Origin: Iamia sp. SCSIO 61187
GTDB taxonomy: Bacteria > Actinomycetota > Acidimicrobiia > Acidimicrobiales > Iamiaceae
DNA: 64,000 bases
Direction of reading: 5' to 3'
Assembly: GCF_019443745.1 (NCBI RefSeq)
Contig: NZ_CP050948.1
Span: 4,096,001 to 4,160,000 of the forward strand
The notes under the pieces are model-generated. The model had not been told where the DNA came from. It was given only the letters and a program-made list of their open reading frames with translations, and searched no databases. The number at the start of each line of letters is the position of its first letter. Position 1 is the first letter of the stretch. The position numbers and the translations under genes were made by a program. This document shows, piece by piece, positions 9,566 through 19,785 of the stretch.

Positions 9566-9569
<4 letters not shown>
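8076..9569 (-). CDS. Flavin monooxygenase of the Baeyer-Villiger group
   Basis: 497 residues. FAD motif GAGMAG at 19-24, the fingerprint FAGATFHSARWD at 158-169 (Ser instead of the usual Thr after His), and NADPH motif GTGSSA at 183-188. These predict FAD/NADPH-dependent oxygen insertion into a ketone; some enzymes with this layout act on heteroatoms instead. The GTG at 9569 shares GTGA with the stop of the amidohydrolase gene, so the two are translationally coupled. Last gene of the three-gene operon starting at 12416. A ring-opening hydrolase encoded upstream of an oxygenase suggests BVMO-then-hydrolysis chemistry, which is inference. Confidence 0.87.
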
Positions 9570-11290
<1,721 letters not shown>

Positions 11291-11291
11291 G

Positions 11292-12416
11292 TCAGGCGGT
11301 GGTGGTCAGCGAGGAGGTGTCGATGCCGTACAGCTCGGCGACGTTGTCGCTGAGGATGGCCTTGGTCTGCTCGTCGCTCAGCTGGGCGGTGTGCTTGTCG
11401 AGCAGCTCCTGGGACCACGGCCAGGTGGAGTCGCTGTGGGGGAAGTCGTTGGCCCACATGAGCCGCTTCCAGTTCATGGCATCGGCGAAGCGGAACGCGG
11501 TCCAGTCGTCCTGGAACGTGACGTAGATGTGCTCGGCGAAGTACTCGCTGGGGAGACGCTTCAGGTCGGCCCCGGGCTTGAGCCAGTACCGGTGGCGGTT
11601 GAAGGCGTGGTCCATCCGGTACATGAAGTGCGGGACCCAGCCAGCGTCGGCCTCGACGCACACCACCTTCAGGCCCGGGTGGCGTTCGAACACACCGCCG
11701 AAGACGAGCATGGCCATGATGTCCTGGCAGCCCCGCACGATGGACAGGAAGCTGGAGATCGCCGGACCGCGGGTCTTGTCGCTCTTGGTGGTGAGGATGT
11801 GGAAGCTGAGCGGCAGCTCGAGCTCGATGGCGGTTTCCCAGAACGGGTCGTACACCGGCGAGTCGTAGTCCTCCACCGCTGGCAGGCCCGGCATCATCAC
11901 GCCCCGCAGGCCCAGTGCCTTGATGGCCTTCAGGTCCTCGATGCCCTCCTCCGGGGAGCGCATGGCCGTCTGGCCGGCGCCGAGGAGGCGGTGGGGCGCA
12001 TGCGCGCAGTACTCGGCGATCCAGCGGTTGTAGGCGTCGAAGGACGCCTTCTTGAGGTCGTAGTCGTCGATGTTGCAGAGGACCATGCCCACCGTGGGGT
12101 AGATGATCTCGGCGGCGACGCCGTCCGCGTCCTGCTCGGCCAGCCGGGCGGTCGGATCCCAGCCACCCCGGTGGAGCTCATCGAAGCGGGTGCCCTTGGT
12201 GCGGATCTCGGACGGGTCCTTGCCCGCCGCGGCGACCAAGCCCATGGGGATCGGCACCTTGGAGCCCTCCACCACGAACATGTCCCCCATCTCCTCGCCG
12301 CCGTCCACCATGTGGGGAGCACGGTCGCGCCACGCGGGATCGATGAAGTCGGTGTAGGTGTTCGGCGCCTCGGTGATGTGCGAGTCCGCCGAGATGATCG
12401 GGTAGTCGACCTTCAT
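11292..12416 (-). CDS. Amidohydrolase_2 (ACMSD-like) family hydrolase/decarboxylase
   Basis: 374 residues from the ATG at 12416 (MKVDYPIISADSH). The frame is open far upstream, but that part is antisense to the divergent dehydrogenase and is not coding. The metal-binding DSH at 10-12, the HPGLKVVCVEADAGW segment and the WANDFPHSDSTWP segment with its metal Asp are the landmarks of the ACMSD-like amidohydrolase_2 family, which holds metal-dependent decarboxylases and hydrolases including ring-cleavage-product hydrolases. First gene of an operon with 9566-11290 and 8076-9569; the repeat at 12453-12470 lies 37 bases upstream. Confidence 0.85.
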   Translation of the reverse strand: MKVDYPIISADSHITEAPNTYTDFIDPAWRDRAPHMVDGGEEMGDMFVVEGSKVPIPMGLVAAAGKDPSEIRTKGTRFDELHRGGWDPTARLAEQDADGVAAEIIYPTVGMVLCNIDDYDLKKASFDAYNRWIAEYCAHAPHRLLGAGQTAMRSPEEGIEDLKAIKALGLRGVMMPGLPAVEDYDSPVYDPFWETAIELELPLSFHILTTKSDKTRGPAISSFLSIVRGCQDIMAMLVFGGVFERHPGLKVVCVEADAGWVPHFMYRMDHAFNRHRYWLKPGADLKRLPSEYFAEHIYVTFQDDWTAFRFADAMNWKRLMWANDFPHSDSTWPWSQELLDKHTAQLSDEQTKAILSDNVAELYGIDTSSLTTTA

Positions 12417-12452
12417 GTGCGTGTTCCCCTGTGCTCGATCCCGGCACCCTCG

Positions 12453-12470
12453 TGGCACCCTTGAGTGCCA
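12453..12470. promoter_or_regulatory. Candidate operator, TGGCAC-N6-GTGCCA (copy 2)
   Basis: TGGCACCCTTGAGTGCCA. It shares with copy 1 (5158) the arms, the CC after the left arm and the GA before the right arm; only the two central bases differ. It lies 37 bases upstream of the amidohydrolase start, a usual repressor position over or next to the promoter. Confidence 0.6.
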
Positions 12471-12538
12471 CCGAGCATGCCCCAGAGCGCACGGCTCCGC
12501 AAGGCCCTGGCGCGGCCCGCAATGCCCCCCAGCGACAT

Positions 12539-12556
12539 TGACACTCCAGGGTGCCA
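12539..12556. promoter_or_regulatory. Candidate operator, inverted copy with one mismatch (copy 3)
   Basis: TGACACTCCAGGGTGCCA. Its reverse complement reads TGGCACCCTGGAGTGTCA, matching copies 1 and 2 except for one arm base and the centre. It lies 88 bases upstream of the dehydrogenase at 12645, so each side of this divergent control region carries one site. Confidence 0.5.
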
Positions 12557-12644
12557 GGCCGATACTTGCGGCGACGCCACCCGGAGCGGGCGCGACCGGG
12601 GGCGCAGCACCGAGCGCACCGTGAGAAGCAGCGAGGGAGCGACC

Positions 12645-13757
12645 ATGACGACCACCGGGCGGGCCGCCCTGTTCTTCGGCCCGGGCAAGCCCTTCGAGCT
12701 CACCGAGCTGCCGGTGCCGGATCCGGAGCCGGGCGCCATGGTGGTCCGCGTCACGAGGGCGAACATCTGCGGCAGCGACCTGCACATCTGGCGCGGCGAC
12801 GGCTTCCTGTCGGCCATGGCCCGCGCCGACGGGCGCATCGTCGGCCACGAGATGACCGGCACCGTCCATGCGCTCGGAGCGGGCGTCACGACGGATTGGG
12901 CCGGGCAGCCGCTGGCCGAGGGTGATCGTGTCGCCTACCAGTACTTCGCTCCGTGCGGGCGATGCCGGTCCTGCACCCGGGGCATGACCGAGGCGTGCAA
13001 CCGATCGTTCCGGGTGCTCCAGGGCCGGCCCACGGACTTCCCGCACTTCCGGGGCGCCTACGCCGACTACTTCTACCTCACCCCCCAGATGGCCGTGTAC
13101 AAGGTGCCCGACCAGGTGACCGACACGATGGTCGCCGGCGTCAACTGCGCGCTGGCCCAGGTGATCATGGGCTTGGAGCGGGTGCAGATGGGCATGGGTG
13201 ACCGGGTGGTCGTCCAGGGTGCGGGCGGCTTGGGGCTCTACGCGACCGCCGTCGCCCGCGACCGGGGCGCCGAGACGGTCATCGTCATCGACGGGGTGGA
13301 GGACCGCCTCGACCTCGCCCGCCGGATGGGCGCCGACCACACCATCGACATGCGCCAGGTCACCACCGCCGACGAGCGGGTGGCGGCGGTCAAGGACCTC
13401 ACCGCCGGCTGGGGCGCCGACGTCGTGTGCGAGCTGGTCGGTCGTCCCGACGCGATCAGCGAGGGCCTGCGCATGGTCGGGCTCGGCGGGCGGTACCTGG
13501 AGATCGGCACCTTCTACCCGGGAACGTCCCTCGAGCTCGACCCGGGGTTCCTGGTCATGGCCAACGTGCGGGTCGAGGCGGTGGCCGCCTACGACGCGCG
13601 CAGCCTGCAGCGAGCGCTGGGCTTCCTCAAGCGCCACGTCGACGACCTGCCCCTCGAGCAGGTGGTCGTCGACTACCCGCTCGAGCAGATCAACCAGGCC
13701 TTCGCCGACCAGGACGCTGGCAAGGTGACCCGCGCGTCGCTCATCATGACGGCATGA
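12645..13757 (+). CDS. Zinc-dependent dehydrogenase (MDR superfamily)
   Basis: 370 residues from the ATG at 12645, which follows GAGGGAG; longer in-frame starts would read through the operator at 12539. Catalytic zinc ligands Cys42 (ANICGSDLH) and His68-Glu69 (GHEMTG); structural zinc Cys104, Cys107, Cys110 and Cys118; Rossmann motif VQGAGGLGL near 189. It oxidises a secondary or primary alcohol with NAD(P). Its stop overlaps the next gene's start (ATGA at 13754), so it is the head of an operon with the acyl-CoA dehydrogenase and enoyl-CoA hydratase. Only distantly like the dehydrogenase at 5403. Confidence 0.87.
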   Translation: MTTTGRAALFFGPGKPFELTELPVPDPEPGAMVVRVTRANICGSDLHIWRGDGFLSAMARADGRIVGHEMTGTVHALGAGVTTDWAGQPLAEGDRVAYQYFAPCGRCRSCTRGMTEACNRSFRVLQGRPTDFPHFRGAYADYFYLTPQMAVYKVPDQVTDTMVAGVNCALAQVIMGLERVQMGMGDRVVVQGAGGLGLYATAVARDRGAETVIVIDGVEDRLDLARRMGADHTIDMRQVTTADERVAAVKDLTAGWGADVVCELVGRPDAISEGLRMVGLGGRYLEIGTFYPGTSLELDPGFLVMANVRVEAVAAYDARSLQRALGFLKRHVDDLPLEQVVVDYPLEQINQAFADQDAGKVTRASLIMTA

Positions 13758-15031
13758 GCGCCGCCGCACGCCTCGACCAGCAACCGTCTGCGGAAGAGGT
13801 CCTCGCCGAGGTGAGGGACTGGCTCGCCGTCACGTGGGATCCGGAGCGACCGCTCGACGAGTGGCGCGCCCTGCTCGTCGACTCCGGGTGGGGGTGCCCG
13901 GGCTGGCCGCGCGACCGGTACGGCCGGGGCCTGCCCCCCGACCTGGCCCGGTTGGCCACCGACGAGCTCCGAGCGGCCGGCGCCGTCGGTCCCGCCGTCG
14001 GGGTCGGCATGTCGCTCGCCGCGCCGACGCTGCTCGAACACGGCAGCCTCGAGCTGCAACGCGTCCTGCTGCGAGGCATCGCCACAGGCCAGGACCCCTG
14101 GTGCCAGCTCTTCAGCGAACCCAGCAACGGCTCCGACCTGGCCGGCCTCACCACGCACGCCCGCCGCGACGGCGACGAGTGGGTGGTCACCGGCCAGAAG
14201 GTGTGGACCACCGGCGCCCACCACGCCGCCTACGGGATGCTGCTCGCCCGCACCGACCCCGACGTCCCCAAGCACCATGGCATCTCGTTCTTCGCGCTTC
14301 CCATGCACCAGCCCGGGGTCGAGGTCCGCCCGCTGCGCCAGATGAACGGGCGGTCGTCGTTCAACGAGGTGTTCCTCGACGAGGCGTGCGTGCCGCACGC
14401 CAACCTGGTGGGTGATCTGCACGGCGGCTGGGCCGTGGCTCGCACCACGCTGTCGCACGAGCGCGGCCTCGCGGCTGGCCTGTTCGGCGCCCTTCCCTCG
14501 GCCGGCGGTGGTCGGACGCGGGAACAGGCCGCCGCCGAGGCCGCCGCGTACCTGAAGACCTACGAGTGGTACCCCCAACGGGCCGGACGGCCCGACCTGG
14601 TCGCCCCCCTCGCTCGACGGCTGGGCCGCTCCGGCGATCCGGTGCTGCGACAGGAGGTGGCCGCCCTCCACGCCCTCCAGTGGGCGGCGCAACGCACCGC
14701 ACAGCGGGCCAGCGTCCAGCGCAAGGCGGGACGCCCCGGCCCCGAGGGATCGCTCGGCAAGCTGCACTCCAGCGCCATCGCCCGGGCCGCCGCGACCACC
14801 CACACCCACGTCGCCGGCGCCCACGCCATGCTCGACGGCCCCGGGTCGCTGGAGGGGGGGATCGTCGCCGAGGTCCTCGTCTCGGTGCCGGGGCAATCCA
14901 TCGCCGGCGGCACCGACGAGATCCAGCACGACATCATCGGTGAGCGGGTCCTCGGTCTGCCGAAGGAGCCCTCCGTCGACGCCGCCATCCCCTTCCGCGA
15001 CGTGCGCACCAACCGCCGACCGACGCGGTGA
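13754..15031 (+). CDS. Acyl-CoA dehydrogenase
   Basis: 425 residues; FAD-dependent alpha,beta-desaturation of an acyl-CoA. WCQLFSEPSNGSDLAGL near residue 117 is the FAD-binding middle-domain motif, WVVTGQKVWTTGAH follows, and the C-terminus has GGTDEIQHDIIGERVLGLP. The usual SEPGAGSD reads SEPSNGSD here, a change in the loop that contacts FAD and substrate. Start ATGA-coupled to the alcohol dehydrogenase. The family belongs to the two-subunit-like FadE groups common in steroid degradation, but a heterotetramer partner is not obvious here. Confidence 0.87.
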   Translation: MSAAARLDQQPSAEEVLAEVRDWLAVTWDPERPLDEWRALLVDSGWGCPGWPRDRYGRGLPPDLARLATDELRAAGAVGPAVGVGMSLAAPTLLEHGSLELQRVLLRGIATGQDPWCQLFSEPSNGSDLAGLTTHARRDGDEWVVTGQKVWTTGAHHAAYGMLLARTDPDVPKHHGISFFALPMHQPGVEVRPLRQMNGRSSFNEVFLDEACVPHANLVGDLHGGWAVARTTLSHERGLAAGLFGALPSAGGGRTREQAAAEAAAYLKTYEWYPQRAGRPDLVAPLARRLGRSGDPVLRQEVAALHALQWAAQRTAQRASVQRKAGRPGPEGSLGKLHSSAIARAAATTHTHVAGAHAMLDGPGSLEGGIVAEVLVSVPGQSIAGGTDEIQHDIIGERVLGLPKEPSVDAAIPFRDVRTNRRPTR

Positions 15032-15059
15032 GGCGGCGCCGCGGCCCACAGGAGCACCC

Positions 15060-15872
15060 GTGACCGAACCCCACCTCCTCGACGACGCCCACGACGGCAT
15101 CGCCGTGCTCACCATGAACCGCCCGGACAAGCGCAACGCGCTCAGCCCCGAGATGCTCGTTCGCCTCGCTCAGGCCTGGCGGCGCATCCGCGACGACGAC
15201 GACGTCCGAGTCGCGGTGCTGACCGGCGCCGGCGACAAGGCGTTCTGCGCCGGGGCCGACCTCGGCCGCCTCATCCCGCTCCTGACCCGGCAACGAGGAC
15301 CGGAAGACGAGTGGGACCAGGCCCTGCTCTCCGACAAGGCCGCTTTCGCCGACGGGCTGCTCCGCGGCTTCGACCTCGACAAGCCGATCATCTCGGCCAT
15401 CGCCGGGGACGCCCTCGCCGGCGGCACCGAGCTGGTCCTGGCCACCGACCTGCGGGTTGCCGCCGCCGGCATCACGATGGGGCTCACCGAGGTGGCCCGG
15501 GGCCTGATCCCCGGTGGCGGTGGCCTGAGCCGGCTGCCCCGCCAGGTCCCCCGGGCCAAGGCCATGGAGATCCTCCTGCTCGGCCAGCCCATGCCCGTCG
15601 ACGAGGCAAGGCGCATCGGGCTGGTCAACGAGGTCGTCCCCCGCGACGAGGTGATGGGCCGGGCCATGGACATGGCCCAGCGCATCGCCGCCAACGGGCC
15701 GCTCGCCGTACGGGCGGTCAAGGAGGCGGTCCGGCGCTCCGAGGGCACCAGTCTCGACGAGTCACTGCGCATCGAGTCCGAGGTCGGCGTGCCGGTGTTC
15801 ACCTCCAAGGACGCCGTCGAGGGCCCGCGAGCGTTCATGGAGAAGCGCCCACCTCGGTTCACAGGGAGCTGA
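15060..15872 (+). CDS. Enoyl-CoA hydratase/isomerase (crotonase family)
   Basis: 270 residues from a GTG at 15060 after AGGAG. The oxyanion-hole segment GAGDKAFCAGADLGRL is at about 53-68, the second segment AGDALAGGTELVLATDLRVA at about 115-134, and the catalytic region GLTEVARGLIPGGGGL follows. It hydrates the 2-enoyl-CoA made by a dehydrogenase such as its upstream neighbour. The stop lies 199 bases before the convergent hydrolase gene. A badly decayed near-copy is at 28553-29361. Confidence 0.9.
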   Translation: MTEPHLLDDAHDGIAVLTMNRPDKRNALSPEMLVRLAQAWRRIRDDDDVRVAVLTGAGDKAFCAGADLGRLIPLLTRQRGPEDEWDQALLSDKAAFADGLLRGFDLDKPIISAIAGDALAGGTELVLATDLRVAAAGITMGLTEVARGLIPGGGGLSRLPRQVPRAKAMEILLLGQPMPVDEARRIGLVNEVVPRDEVMGRAMDMAQRIAANGPLAVRAVKEAVRRSEGTSLDESLRIESEVGVPVFTSKDAVEGPRAFMEKRPPRFTGS

Positions 15873-16071
15873 GCAGGACAGCCGGTCGAGGGGACGGGGC
15901 CGCCGCACCGCAGGTCGCCGTCGAGGCCGAGGAGCAGGCCACCGCCTGCAGCGACCCCGCACGCTCAAGGGTTGCGCGGATAGGGCCGGGTCGTGCCGGA
16001 CATCTCCTCGGCAGAGCCTCGGAGAGCAATGCACTGTGCTTCTGGGTCGCCTCGCCGAACGGCTCGGCTCC

Positions 16072-16746
16072 TCAGTCCGAGATGCTCCCGAGGAACTCGC
16101 GGACGTGGCTGCCGACCAGGTCGGCGTGGGTCAGGTGGGGGAAGTGACCTGCTCCGTCGACCACGACCAGCTCACAGTCGGGGACCTCGTCCACGATGAT
16201 GCGGCAACCGGCGTGGTACCGGGCATCGTCGCCACCGACGACGACGAGGACGGGCAGCCCGACCCCGGCCAACCCGTCGAGCACGACGCCGTCGGGCTGC
16301 TCGGCGATCCCGCGAGCCGCCTTCGGGATGCCGTGCCGGTCGGCGTAGCGGGCGATGAACGTGCTCCAGCTCTGGCGCTTGGCCGGGTCACGGAAGCCAG
16401 GGCCGGTGGAGACGAGCACCAGCCCGGCGACGCCGGTGGCGTCGATCACCGTCCGGCACAGGGACAGGTAGCCACCGAGGCTGTGGCCGACGAGCACGGC
16501 CGGCCCGGTCCCGGCGGCGGTGACCGCAGCGTCGAGCCAGGCCAGCGCCCCGGCCCGCGAGGACGGATGCGGTCCCGCGACCGATGACCCGTGGCCGGGG
16601 AGGTCCCACCGGGCCACGCGGTACCCGGAGAGGAAGGGGAGGAGGTGGTCGAAAGTGGAGGAGTCGTCAGCGAACCCGTGGGTCAGGACCACGGGGGGTC
16701 CGGTCCCCTCCACCGTCAGGTGCATGCCGGCGGGCGTGGTGGTCAC
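16072..16746 (-). CDS. Alpha/beta hydrolase
   Basis: 224 residues from a GTG at 16746 (MTTTPAGMHLTVEG); an ATG seven codons later (16725) is the alternative. HGF near residue 25 forms the oxyanion loop, GHSLGG near 97 is the nucleophile elbow, GGDDA supplies the acid and GAGHFPH the His. An esterase or lactonase role suits a region rich in BVMOs, which produce esters and lactones. Divergent from the TetR gene at 16843 with 96 bases between them, so that regulator may control it. Confidence 0.82.
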   Translation of the reverse strand: MTTTPAGMHLTVEGTGPPVVLTHGFADDSSTFDHLLPFLSGYRVARWDLPGHGSSVAGPHPSSRAGALAWLDAAVTAAGTGPAVLVGHSLGGYLSLCRTVIDATGVAGLVLVSTGPGFRDPAKRQSWSTFIARYADRHGIPKAARGIAEQPDGVVLDGLAGVGLPVLVVVGGDDARYHAGCRIIVDEVPDCELVVVDGAGHFPHLTHADLVGSHVREFLGSISD

Positions 16747-16842
16747 CCGGTGATGCTGCGCCGCCACCGGTGGCGGGGGCAAGCCCGGCGGTGCACCGCT
16801 GTCCAGGTGCAGCCGCGGTCCAGGAGGTGCAAAGGTGGTCCG

Positions 16843-17529
16843 ATGGCCCGCAAGCCCGCGACCGACCAGGTCGACGATCCACGCGCCGCTGTGCGCGAGC
16901 GCATCGTCCGCGGCGCTCGCGCCGAGCTGGCCGCGCGCGGCCTCGCCGTGCGGGTCGAGGATGTGGCCACGGCCGCCGGGGTCGGCCGCCGGACCGTGTT
17001 CCGGTACTTCGAGACCCGCGAATCCCTCCTGGCCGCCGCCCTCGAGGACTCGATGCGCAGCTACGGCGACCATGTTCCACGTCCGGAGCCCGATGTCGAG
17101 CTCGAGACGTGGCTTCGCATCGCACTCGTCGCTGTTCACCGCATGAACGCCCAGCACGGCCGGGTGTACTTCGAGCTGGCGTCGGGCGCCGAGATGCACG
17201 GCCAGCTTGGCGACATCGCCCGAGCCCGGCGTGCCGCGCGGGCCGAGCTGGTGCACCGGTTCACAGATACGGCCTGGCGGCTGGCCGGTGGCGCGGCCGA
17301 TCCGCCCCGCTGGCTCCACGACGCCGTGGCCGTCTTCCTGTCGGCCTTCACGACCGAGGCGCTCGGCCCCGACTTCGGCCGTAGTCCTCAGGAGGTCGGC
17401 GAGTCAGTGGCTACGGCGCTGAGCCACGCCGTTCGGGGTGCGGTGGCCGAGGGCGCCGTGAGCGCAGATCCGGGTCCGCGCCAGGGGAGCAGCCGGTCAC
17501 GGGGCGGGTCGCGACACCGAAGCGCGTGA
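16843..17529 (+). CDS. TetR/AcrR family transcriptional regulator
   Basis: 228 residues from the ATG at 16843, preceded by AAAGGTGG. N-terminal helix-turn-helix: RIVRGARAELAARGLAVRVE, then DVATAAGVGRRTVFRYFETR, the actinobacterial form with FRYF. The tail after about residue 205 is low-complexity (Gly/Ser/Arg). It ends immediately before a perfect 22-bp palindrome. Likely target is the divergent hydrolase operon and perhaps the CMD/P450 cluster; no clear operator is visible in the 96-base gap. Confidence 0.87.
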   Translation: MARKPATDQVDDPRAAVRERIVRGARAELAARGLAVRVEDVATAAGVGRRTVFRYFETRESLLAAALEDSMRSYGDHVPRPEPDVELETWLRIALVAVHRMNAQHGRVYFELASGAEMHGQLGDIARARRAARAELVHRFTDTAWRLAGGAADPPRWLHDAVAVFLSAFTTEALGPDFGRSPQEVGESVATALSHAVRGAVAEGAVSADPGPRQGSSRSRGGSRHRSA

Positions 17530-17551
17530 GCCGGCGGCAGCTGCCGCCGGC
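17530..17551. terminator. Perfect 22-bp palindrome after the TetR stop
   Basis: Each arm is GCCGGCGGCAG and the two arms meet without a spacer, directly after the TGA at 17527-17529. In RNA it would fold into a very stable G+C hairpin with a four-base loop. No T run follows, as usual in high-G+C actinobacteria. It is best read as a terminator; a DNA-binding site is possible. Confidence 0.5.
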
Positions 17552-17660
17552 CGAACGTCCGCCCTCGCTCCCCCCAGACCGATGCGGGCGTCGTGGGCCA
17601 CGCCGACCCCACCGGATCGATGATCTCGGCCGCGGGCCCCGCCCCCGAGACGCCGGCGCC

Positions 17661-17787
17661 CGCGACGGCGTGGTGGTCGGCGTCCCCCACCAGCGCTTCG
17701 GTGAGATGATCGTCGCCATCGTGGAACCCGAGGCCGAGGCGCCGGCGGAGCGGGCGATCATCGACCACGTCCGCGCGCGCACCGCTC
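17661..17787 (+). pseudogene. Acyl-CoA synthetase (FadD) C-terminal fragment
   Basis: About 42 codons reading DGVVVGVPHQRFGEMIVAIV and on to IIDHVRAR. This matches the C-terminal swivel domain of the intact ligase at 32741-34336, which has VVVGVPHERFGEMIVAVV and IIDHVRGR at the same place. Neither the adenylation domain nor the last 40 residues with the catalytic Lys remain. It ends three bases before the stop of the convergent CMD gene, in the position the full ligase holds in copy B. Confidence 0.8.
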
Positions 17788-17790
17788 CTC

Positions 17791-18396
17791 TCAATCGAGC
17801 TCGCTGGCCACGGGGTTCCGAGCCGGCTCCGGCACGGCACCGTCCGGCGGCCACGGGTCGACGCCGTCCTCGAGCGGCACCTCGAGGGTCCGCAGGAGCT
17901 GGGCGAACATCGACCAGTTGGCGATGGCCAACACGACCTCCAGGCGGGCCTTCTCGTCGGGCACCGTCGCCTCCAGCTCGGCCCACGTGCGAGCGCTGAT
18001 GGCCCCGCCGCCGAGCGTCTCGTCGGTGGCGGCGAGCACCGCCCGGTCGGCGCGATCGAAGCGGTCGCTGGCCTTCCAGTCGCGCACGCCGAGGAGGTCG
18101 TCCTCGGGGATCTCGAGCATGCGGGCAACCCGCCAGTGCTGGGTCCACTCGTACACCGACCCTTGGCGCCAGCCGATCCGCATGATGATCAGCTCGCGCC
18201 GACGCGGTTCGAGTGAGCCGTTCCACAGCAGCTGGTGGAGCAGCCCGTTGACTCGGGCGGCGAGGTCCTCGTGGCGCAGCAGCACCTTGAAGACCGACAG
18301 TCGGGCCATGCCCTCGGGCACGCCGACCCCGGCGGCTGCGGCGTGGGCGGCGTCGACGTCGAGCATCGGGATGCGGGCATCGGGCGGGGTCGTCAT
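17791..18396 (-). CDS. Carboxymuconolactone decarboxylase (CMD) family protein
   Basis: 201 residues from the ATG at 18396. The AhpD/CMD helical core runs through RRELIIMRIGWRQGSVYEWT, QHWRVARMLEI and a C-terminal helix ending MFAQLLRTLEVPLEDG. It lacks the CxxC of AhpD peroxidase-type members, so a disulfide-reductase role is unlikely; a lyase, isomerase or binding role remains. It follows the P450 by 29 bases on the same strand, forming a P450-CMD pair that also occurs in ruined form at 34473-35759. Confidence 0.82.
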   Translation of the reverse strand: MTTPPDARIPMLDVDAAHAAAAGVGVPEGMARLSVFKVLLRHEDLAARVNGLLHQLLWNGSLEPRRRELIIMRIGWRQGSVYEWTQHWRVARMLEIPEDDLLGVRDWKASDRFDRADRAVLAATDETLGGGAISARTWAELEATVPDEKARLEVVLAIANWSMFAQLLRTLEVPLEDGVDPWPPDGAVPEPARNPVASELD

Positions 18397-18425
18397 CGTG
18401 GGGGTCCTCGTGTGGTCCAGTCCGT

Positions 18426-19649
18426 CTACCAGCGCACCGGGACGCGGCGCGGGCCGCGGACCTGGCCGCCGCTCCACGTGACGGCGTCGGGGTCGGTGAG
18501 CTCGAAGGTGGGGATGCGGTCGAGGAAGCGCTCGATGGCCACGCGCAGCTCCATCCGGGCCAGGTTCGAGCCGAGGCAGCGGTGGATGCCGGAGCCGAAG
18601 GCGAAGTGACGGTTTCGCTGCCGGTCGATGATGAACTCGTCGGGTCGCTCGAAGTGGTCGGGGTCGCGGTTGCCGGCGGGGAACGCCATCAGGACCTTGT
18701 CCCCCTTCTTCATCGGGCAGCCGGCGTGCTCGGTGTCCTCGGCGACGTAGCGCGCCATGGTCACGGGGCTGTAGAACCGCAGCAGCTCCTCGATCGCCGT
18801 GGGCATCAGCTCGGGCTCGGCCCGCAGGCGAGCCTGGTCATCGGGGTGTGACGCCAGGTGGTAAAGGCTCGATCCGATCGAGCTCCAGGTCGTGTCGATG
18901 CCGGCGAGCAGCAGGAGGAAGCAGCTGCCGATGCGGTGGCGGTCGTCGAGGGGGTCACCGTCGTGGCGAGCCCCGACGAGCACGGTGATGAGGTCGTCGG
19001 GCCGCTCGCCCTCCGGGACCCGTTCCCGTTGGTCGAGCTTGTCCCCGAAGTAGCTGATGACCTCCATCACCGCGTCGGCGGAGGCCTGGATGTCGTGGAA
19101 CCCCTGCTGGAGGATGGTGACCGCCCAACCGGTGAAGGTCTCCTCGTCCTCGAGGGGCACGCCGAGCATGCGGGCGATGACCCGCACCGGGATGTGCTGG
19201 GCGTAGTCCCGGGCCGCATCGGCGTGGCCGGCGTCGACGAAACCGTCGATGAGGTCGTCGGCCAAGCCGTGGGTGATCGGCGTGAGCTCCTCGATCCGGG
19301 TGGGCCCGAACCGGGGCAGCAGCATGCGGCGGGCCCACGTGTGCACCGGTGGGTCAGAGGTGATGGGCGGGGCGATCAGCATGATCGCCGCCTCGGGGTT
19401 CAGCTCCCGGCCCGGCGTGATCACGGCGATGTCACGTGACGAGAAGCGCTCGGTGTCGTGCGCGATGGCGGCGATGTCGTCGTACCGGGTCGGCAGCCAG
19501 GTGGAGCCGTACCGCTCGGTGTGGGCGATGGGGCAGCCCGGACGCAGGTCGGCCCATACCGGGGCCGGGTCCGCGACGTACTCGGGGTCGAGGATGTCGA
19601 AGTCGGTGGACCAGTCACGGACCTCGGACCTCGGATCGATGGCGGTCAT
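18426..19649 (-). CDS. Cytochrome P450
   Basis: 407 residues, soluble class I bacterial type. Heme-binding loop FAFGSGIHRCLGSNLAR with the thiolate Cys358; I-helix AGIDTTWSS for oxygen activation; EELLRFY holds the Glu of ExxR. It needs ferredoxin electrons, which the reductase/ferredoxin pair at 52926-54361 could supply. Divergent from the thiolase-like gene at 19786 with 136 bases between, including the inverted repeat at 19731. It probably hydroxylates an alicyclic or steroid-like substrate, judging from neighbours only. Confidence 0.93.
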   Translation of the reverse strand: MTAIDPRSEVRDWSTDFDILDPEYVADPAPVWADLRPGCPIAHTERYGSTWLPTRYDDIAAIAHDTERFSSRDIAVITPGRELNPEAAIMLIAPPITSDPPVHTWARRMLLPRFGPTRIEELTPITHGLADDLIDGFVDAGHADAARDYAQHIPVRVIARMLGVPLEDEETFTGWAVTILQQGFHDIQASADAVMEVISYFGDKLDQRERVPEGERPDDLITVLVGARHDGDPLDDRHRIGSCFLLLLAGIDTTWSSIGSSLYHLASHPDDQARLRAEPELMPTAIEELLRFYSPVTMARYVAEDTEHAGCPMKKGDKVLMAFPAGNRDPDHFERPDEFIIDRQRNRHFAFGSGIHRCLGSNLARMELRVAIERFLDRIPTFELTDPDAVTWSGGQVRGPRRVPVRW

Positions 19650-19730
19650 CGGCTTTCCTCACGGCTCGGCGGACGTCTCACGGCGGCAACGGCCCCGTTG
19701 GTGGAACACTAGCGGCGAATTTCCTTCCGC

Positions 19731-19758
19731 GCGAGACACATGACAAGATCCGTCTCGC
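19731..19758. promoter_or_regulatory. Candidate operator in P450/thiolase divergent region
   Basis: Perfect arms GCGAGAC and GTCTCGC separated by 14 bases, within the 136-base gap between the P450 (minus) and the thiolase-like gene (plus). The matching region of copy B (about 35845-35870) keeps the core GTGACAGGATCCGTC but has lost the symmetry, in line with loss of function on that side. Confidence 0.5.
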
Positions 19759-19785
19759 CCGATCGATCCACCGGAGGGAGCGTCA

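Noticed and set aside
11292-13769. Minus-strand frame of 825 codons
   Set aside because: Only the last 374 codons (from 12416) are the amidohydrolase; the rest is antisense to the alcohol dehydrogenase and crosses its promoter.
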